From Novosphingobium endophyticum (lineage in GTDB: Bacteria > Pseudomonadota > Alphaproteobacteria > Sphingomonadales > Sphingomonadaceae): a stretch of 64,000 bases of DNA. The notes under the pieces were generated by a model. The model worked only from the letters and a program-made list of their open reading frames with translations, had not been told where the DNA came from and ran no database searches. Made by a program: the position numbers and the translations under genes. The stretch lies in assembly GCF_014640675.1 (NCBI RefSeq), contig NZ_BMHK01000003.1, forward strand, positions 1 through 64,000, written 5' to 3'. This document shows, one piece after another, positions 60,074 through 64,000 of this stretch. Every line of letters starts with the position of its first letter. Position 1 is the stretch's first letter.

Positions 60074-61585
60074 TTAGCTTCCGCCGACCGGATTTGCAAG
60101 GTCCGGCGGCGACGCAAGACGCGCGAGGAAGGAATTCGGCGTAGTGTAGAGAATCCGCGCGCCGTCGGGAAGCGCCACCGGCCTGGTCGTGCCGATGAAC
60201 CAGAGGTATTCGGCATGGAACGCCGGCCGGAATTTTCGGAGGTCGACGCGCTGGTTCGCGGAATAGAGAATGCGCTGCGTCGGATCGGCGAAACGGTAGG
60301 CCTTCTCGCGCATCGAGAGCATGTGGACATCCGGCAGCGCGAAGTTGGAATTTTCCATCGCGCTGCGCCGGACCACGGCATAGCTGCCGAAATGCTCGAA
60401 CGGGCCGAAGAACCATTGCCGGCGGGGGATGGCCACGGCGGTCGCGACCTTGGCCCCCTGCGGGATGTAGTCCAGCGCGCCCATCATATGCCGCGCCGTC
60501 TGGGCGTCCTGGTACCAGACGGTGCCGGTGATGGAGAGGCGTACGGTGAACAGAAGGCCGGCCAGCGCCAACCCCCAGCGCGGGGCCGGCCAGTTGATCG
60601 CAAGACAGGCGACCAGCAGCGCAGTCGTGCTCAGGCGATAGTCGGCATAGTCGCCGCCGAATATCTGGCGCGGCACGGCCAGCGTCAGGAACAGCAGGAT
60701 AAGGGCGGCCCAGCCCAGGCGCCCGTCGATGCGCTTCGTGACCAGCGCGGCAAAGAGTACGAGCGCGACGACGCTGACGCTGGTGACGTCCAGCAGGTAG
60801 TCGTAGCTGCGCATCGCCCGGTAGAGGATGCTCCACTTGTATTCGAGCACGCCATGCCCGTAGGAGACCTTGGAATTGGCACCCATGCCGAGCAGCATCG
60901 GCACAAGCGGGAAGGTCAGCGGCCAGGGCTTGAGGAAAGGCCTCCAGTCCAGCCAGCTGCGGCGCTTGCTCCACTCGTAGCCGAACACCAGCACGCCCAG
61001 CACGCCCCAGCCCGAGACGTGACACAGCCAGACCACGAAGCCGATCGGAATGAACAGCAGCCTGCGCGTCCAGGGGCGCTCGTCGAACCGCACCCAGAGC
61101 GCGAAGGCGAAGAGCGCCAGCGCGATCGAGAGCGAGAAGTTGAGGAAACCCATCAGCAGCGACGGCGACCAGATCATCGCGAAAGCGAGAATGGCTCCCA
61201 CGGCCACGCGCTTGCGCAGGGTCCAGGCGACGGAAATGATCGACAGCCCGGTCAGGAACGGGATCAGCGCGACGATGATGCGCCCGGCCCGCTCCACGCC
61301 GAACAGCGGCGCCATCGGCACCATCAGCAATTCGACGCCGAGATTGCCGGTCCAATGCCACTTGAACTCGAAGTATCTGGTAAGGAACGGGTCGCGCCCA
61401 TGGTCGACCATGATCTGGTAGCCGGCCAGATGCGACGGATAGTCGGTCATCTGCGGCGCCCACGCCAGCAGCGCCGGAAGCGCGGCGAGGAACGACAGGA
61501 CAATCCCCAACCAGAGCGCCTCGTCGCGCCGCGTGCCGTCGGTTACGATCGCCTCGTCCGTGTCGTATCGCGCGGTTCCGTGCAT
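60074..61585 (-). CDS. Polytopic membrane protein, GT-C glycosyltransferase-like
   Basis: A 503-residue protein with about ten or more hydrophobic helices and a soluble C-terminal part. PQMTDYPSHLAGYQIMVDHG in the first extracytoplasmic loop has the acidic residue placement seen in GT-C glycosyltransferases. No specific family was recognised. The C-terminal part (FGPFEHFGSYAVVRRSAMEN, LYTTPNSFLARL) also resembles that class. It lies between tRNA-Trp and secE, inside what is usually a conserved tRNA-secE-nusG block. There is no evident ribosome site at 61585; a later start cannot be excluded. Confidence 0.6.
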   Translation of the reverse strand: MHGTARYDTDEAIVTDGTRRDEALWLGIVLSFLAALPALLAWAPQMTDYPSHLAGYQIMVDHGRDPFLTRYFEFKWHWTGNLGVELLMVPMAPLFGVERAGRIIVALIPFLTGLSIISVAWTLRKRVAVGAILAFAMIWSPSLLMGFLNFSLSIALALFAFALWVRFDERPWTRRLLFIPIGFVVWLCHVSGWGVLGVLVFGYEWSKRRSWLDWRPFLKPWPLTFPLVPMLLGMGANSKVSYGHGVLEYKWSILYRAMRSYDYLLDVTSVSVVALVLFAALVTKRIDGRLGWAALILLFLTLAVPRQIFGGDYADYRLSTTALLVACLAINWPAPRWGLALAGLLFTVRLSITGTVWYQDAQTARHMMGALDYIPQGAKVATAVAIPRRQWFFGPFEHFGSYAVVRRSAMENSNFALPDVHMLSMREKAYRFADPTQRILYSANQRVDLRKFRPAFHAEYLWFIGTTRPVALPDGARILYTTPNSFLARLASPPDLANPVGGS

Positions 61586-61815
61586 CTGCGACTGAATCTT
61601 CCCCGATACGCCACTTCGAACGCGATACCCCGACCGGCATATCGCCCCGAGTCGCAGGACGCGGTTCTCCTAAACGCCCCCGTCCGATTGGCAAGCCCGC
61701 CACGGATACAGCCGAATGCCACTCGTCGCAAATTCCCTTCGCGCGGTCCCGTGGCGAATCAGGACAGGGAACATCCGCGCTGCAGTGCCGTTTTCGACGA
61801 TTTTTCAGGAAATAC

Positions 61816-61891
61816 TGGCAGGAGTGGCAGGATTCGAACCCGCGGCCCTCGGTTTTGGAGACCGATGCTCTACCAACTGAGCTACACTCCT
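61816..61891 (-). tRNA. tRNA-Trp (anticodon CCA)
   Basis: A complete cloverleaf on the minus strand. The acceptor stem AGGAGTG pairs with CACTCCT, followed by discriminator G and a genome-encoded CCA. The D arm has AGCTCAGTTGGTAGAGC. The anticodon arm TCGGTCTCCAAAACCGA gives CCA, read as Trp. The T arm has GGGTTCGAATCC. Its place upstream of secE-nusG matches the widespread tRNA-Trp/secE order, with one membrane-protein gene in between. Confidence 0.97.
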
Positions 61892-62023
61892 GCGGGCGCC
61901 GGTGCCTCTAGATGGAGCCGCGAAGGATTACAAGAGCCATACAAGATATTCGACCGGCCGGGGATTTGCTAGACTCCCCCCTCGTTCCATCAGGCAGGAC
62001 ACCCTGGATCAACGCAGGACCCC

Positions 62024-62809
62024 ATGCACGCACCGCGATCCGTAAACCTGATCGAGCCCGAACTGCTCATGCTCGCCTACCGTAGCGGGATATTTCCCAT
62101 GGCGGACAGCCGCGACGATCCGGAGATCTTCTGGATCGAGCCCCGCCAGCGAGCGATCCTGCCGCTCGACGGATTCCATCTCTCGCGCTCGCTTGCCCGC
62201 GCCCTGCGACGCGGACGCTTCACGATCACCTGCAACCAGGCCTTCGCGGACGTCATGGATGCCTGCGCCGCCCCGCGCGCCGTCAGGGAGGATGCCGAGG
62301 ACGGAAGCTGGATCAGCCACCGCATCCAGGCGAGCTACGAAAACCTCCATTTCCTCGGCCACGCGCATTCGATCGAATGCTGGCAGGACCTCCCCGGCGG
62401 CGGCCGAAAGCTGGTCGGCGGGCTATACGGCGTCGGGTTCGACCGCGTGTTCTGCGGCGAATCGATGTTTTCGGATGAGACCGATTCGTCGAAAGTCGCG
62501 CTGGCCTGGCTGGTCGCGGCGCTGCGGCGCGGCGGCGCCACCCTGCTCGACTGCCAGTTCATGACCCCGCACCTCGCCTCGCTGGGCGCGGTGGAAATGC
62601 CGCAGACGCGCTATCTGGCGCTCTTGAAGGCGGCTCAGTCTTCCGGGGTTGCCGGAGTTTCCGGCGCGGGTTCGGAGGCAGGGGGCGGCGGCGCCGGCGT
62701 ACTCTCGCTGCCCGACGCGTTCGCCGCGCTGCTGGAGGATGCGGCGGCGGCCGAGCTGGCGTCGAGTCCCGGGAAGCTCATCTCGCAAGCCTTGACCCAG
62801 ACGTCGTAG
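62024..62809 (+). CDS. aat: Leucyl/phenylalanyl-tRNA-protein transferase
   Basis: A 261-residue N-end-rule enzyme that adds Leu or Phe to proteins with N-terminal Lys or Arg. LLMLAYRSGIFPMADSRDDP, FWIEPRQRAILPLDGFHLSR and SYENLHFLGHAHSIECWQD are family signatures. GGLYGVGFDRVFCGESMFS follows. The catalytic core ends near ALLKAAQ; after that comes a Gly/Ala/Ser-rich tail of about 55 residues not typical of the family. That tail overlaps the convergent DUF2155 gene by 175 bases. If the true end were nearer the core, the overlap would vanish, but no stop occurs there. Confidence 0.95.
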   Translation: MHAPRSVNLIEPELLMLAYRSGIFPMADSRDDPEIFWIEPRQRAILPLDGFHLSRSLARALRRGRFTITCNQAFADVMDACAAPRAVREDAEDGSWISHRIQASYENLHFLGHAHSIECWQDLPGGGRKLVGGLYGVGFDRVFCGESMFSDETDSSKVALAWLVAALRRGGATLLDCQFMTPHLASLGAVEMPQTRYLALLKAAQSSGVAGVSGAGSEAGGGGAGVLSLPDAFAALLEDAAAAELASSPGKLISQALTQTS

Positions 62810-63273
62810 ACCGGGTGTTCGACGACGTTGAGTGCCGGGGAATTCTTGAACAGCCAGCCCGAAAAAACCTTGTGCCAGGCCAGCTTTTCCTTCGCGGTCC
62901 TGCGGTCCTGGACGAAGACCTGAACGAAAGCGCCTTCTTCCTGCGGCTTTTCCCAGGGCAGCGTCTTTTCGCAGGTGGCGACCCTCACGACGAGATTGCC
63001 CAGGCGGCGCGTCTCACCCGGTTTCATCGTCAGGTCCTGAGTCAGGTTGTTGCGCTTGTTGAGCACACCCAGCGTGACCACGCGCTCCTCGTTGGGCGTG
63101 CCGACGCGCTGGCCTTCCACCGCCTGTGCCGGACCGGCCTGCATATCCGCTATGGCTTCCGGGACGCTCGTCTCTTCGGCTTCGGGCGCGGGCTCACCGC
63201 TGCACCCGGCAAGCGTCAGCAGGCATACCGACACCCCGAGGGAGAAAAGTAGTGTTGAGCCGACAGGCCGCAT
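62635..63273 (-). CDS. DUF2155 exported lipoprotein-like protein
   Basis: A 212-residue protein. The N-terminus ends LLTLAGCSGEP, a lipobox, so it is a probable lipoprotein. The DUF2155 core is VTLGVLNKRNNLTQDLTMKP, then RVATCEKTLPWEKPQEEGAF and FSGWLFKNSPALNVVEHPVY. The core ends about residue 168 (KACEMSFPG). A low-complexity Ala/Ser/Pro/Glu tail follows, coded on the same DNA as the aat tail. Function is unknown; homologues lie near aat and NDUFA12-like genes in alphaproteobacteria. It begins 14 bases after the NDUFA12-like stop. Confidence 0.88.
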   Translation of the reverse strand: MRPVGSTLLFSLGVSVCLLTLAGCSGEPAPEAEETSVPEAIADMQAGPAQAVEGQRVGTPNEERVVTLGVLNKRNNLTQDLTMKPGETRRLGNLVVRVATCEKTLPWEKPQEEGAFVQVFVQDRRTAKEKLAWHKVFSGWLFKNSPALNVVEHPVYDVWVKACEMSFPGLDASSAAAASSSSAANASGSESTPAPPPPASEPAPETPATPED

Positions 63274-63287
63274 GTCGAAAACCGCGC

Positions 63288-63689
63288 TCAGGCGTCGGGC
63301 GACCAGGGTTCGTAATCGCCGGTCGCGGCCGCGCGCCTGCCGCCCCGCTCCAGCGCACCTTGCGGCAGATAGGCCTGCGCGGTGCCGGTGGCGTTGGGCG
63401 TATAGTCGACTTCCCAGATGCGCGGCGGCGGCAGGTGACTTTCGGGAATGCCGTCATAGGAATGATGCAGCCAGCCGTGCCATTCGGCCGGGACGTTGCT
63501 GGCGTCGTTGGCGCCCACATAGATCACCCAGCGGCGCTCGTACCCTTCGGTCGTCTTCGCCTTTTTCGCACGGTAGTACTTGTTGCCCTGCGCGTCGGTG
63601 CCGACGTGCTCGCCGTTGAGCGAGCTCCAGAGCGAAGTGCCGATGGTCGCGCCATCCCACCAGGTGAAGATCTTGCCAAGGAGTCCCAT
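63288..63689 (-). CDS. NDUFA12 (B17.2)-like complex I subunit
   Basis: A 133-residue homologue of mitochondrial NDUFA12, found in alphaproteobacterial complex I. WWDGATIGTSLWSSLNGEHV, YVGANDASNVPAEWHGWLHH and SYDGIPESHLPPPRIWEVDY are family stretches. The start was set at ATG 63689, which begins MGLLGKIFTWW; the frame is open 23 codons earlier. The stop of the DUF192 gene lies ten bases upstream. It is likely co-transcribed with DUF192 and DUF2155. Confidence 0.93.
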   Translation of the reverse strand: MGLLGKIFTWWDGATIGTSLWSSLNGEHVGTDAQGNKYYRAKKAKTTEGYERRWVIYVGANDASNVPAEWHGWLHHSYDGIPESHLPPPRIWEVDYTPNATGTAQAYLPQGALERGGRRAAATGDYEPWSPDA

Positions 63690-63699
63690 GAGCCGCGCG

Positions 63700-64000
63700 T
63701 TAGCGTTCTTCTGCGGCGATGCCAAGCGCCTTGGGCTGTTTCCACTCCACCTTGTCACCCGGCCCGATACCCAGTTCGGCCGCCCTGCCGCCGTTCAGTT
63801 CGAGCACGCCGATCGCGGGGCCGGCCGCCGGCAGCGGCGTCTCGTCATAAGGAACCGCGTTGGCGGCGATATTGAGGATGCGGCGATCGGTGCCAATGAA
63901 GATGATATCGAGCGGGATCACCGTATTCTTCATCCAGAACGAAGGGCGACGCGGCGGTTCCTCGGGAAAGATCATGCCTTCGTCCGGCCCCATCTCGCTG
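63700..64000 (-). CDS. DUF192 protein, 5' end outside the window
   Basis: The last 100 or so residues of a DUF192 protein. [28 protein letters not shown] and [19 protein letters not shown] are the family core. An ATG occurs at 63993, but the frame runs on to the window edge (SEM before the Gly). The family normally has an N-terminal signal peptide and about 60 more residues, so the true start lies beyond base 64000. Function is not established. Confidence 0.9.
   Translation of the reverse strand, partial: SEMGPDEGMIFPEEPPRRPSFWMKNTVIPLDIIFIGTDRRILNIAANAVPYDETPLPAAGPAIGVLELNGGRAAELGIGPGDKVEWKQPKALGIAAEER

Noticed and set aside
60053..61972. A 639-codon frame antisense to the GT-C-like protein and across tRNA-Trp
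   Set aside because: It runs through a tRNA gene and lacks any family motif.

Overview
The window is high-GC, densely packed bacterial chromosome and reads as an alphaproteobacterium of the Sphingomonadaceae, most like Novosphingobium or Sphingobium. This rests on large TonB-dependent receptors beside glycan-degradation genes, a paired CCTGAACTTGTTTCAGG intergenic repeat, the protein styles, and DUF2155, NDUFA12-like and DUF192 genes beside aat. The assignment is inference from content; no 16S gene is present. No insertion sequence, phage, CRISPR array or origin was seen.

Layout. (1) 0.3-11 kb is a hemicellulose/arabinogalactan block: a FadR-type regulator, then GH51 arabinofuranosidase - dgoK - dgoA with overlapping stop/start codons, a facing GH2 beta-galactosidase, and a divergent GH115 alpha-glucuronidase. 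(2) 11.1-20.4 kb holds a HI0933-type flavoprotein, an AT-rich gene for a small exported protein, and a cell-surface-signalling cassette: ECF sigma factor, FecR anti-sigma factor, STN-domain TonB receptor and a 1065-residue autotransporter. (3) 20.4-30.3 kb is mixed: a TauD dioxygenase, an MFS carrier, an MpaB/DUF2236 protein, amino-sugar salvage genes (NagB-II, NagA, a GlcNAc-type kinase, MurQ) and KatG. (4) 30.6-47.3 kb is a pectin/hexuronate locus: ExuT-like MFS, FAH/MhpD-fold enzyme, UxaA, LacI regulator, KduI, KduD, KdgK, carboxylesterase, exported cupin, pectate lyase, TonB receptor, Tat-exported esterase and GH43. (5) 47.4-64 kb is housekeeping: serS, surE, a NlpD-like protein, a K+ channel, rimO, a CinA-type protein, a second TauD protein, rplA/rplK, nusG/secE, tRNA-Trp, aat, and DUF2155, NDUFA12-like and DUF192 genes.

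How the parts work together. In the pectin locus, secreted lyase and esterases would cut pectin, the TonB receptor would import fragments, and KduI/KduD/KdgK plus UxaA would feed them into the 2-keto-3-deoxygluconate route. Five copies of an operator-like sequence, TGACACCGGT followed by a short A/T-rich half and C, lie before the lacI, uxaA, MhpD-like, kduI, pectate-lyase and TonB-receptor genes. They define a probable LacI regulon readable from the DNA alone. In the first block, a different shared sequence (TGTCGGAGTA) lies in the promoters of the FadR-type regulator and the beta-galactosidase.

Most unusual items: an extra segment of about 45 codons with atypical codon use inside seryl-tRNA synthetase; the sigma/FecR/receptor/autotransporter cassette with acidic Ca-loop-like insertions in the passenger; an acyltransferase-3 gene between nusG and rplK whose RX10H histidine is a tyrosine; a 175-bp tail-to-tail coding overlap of aat and DUF2155; and an exported cupin whose gene overlaps the pectate lyase gene.
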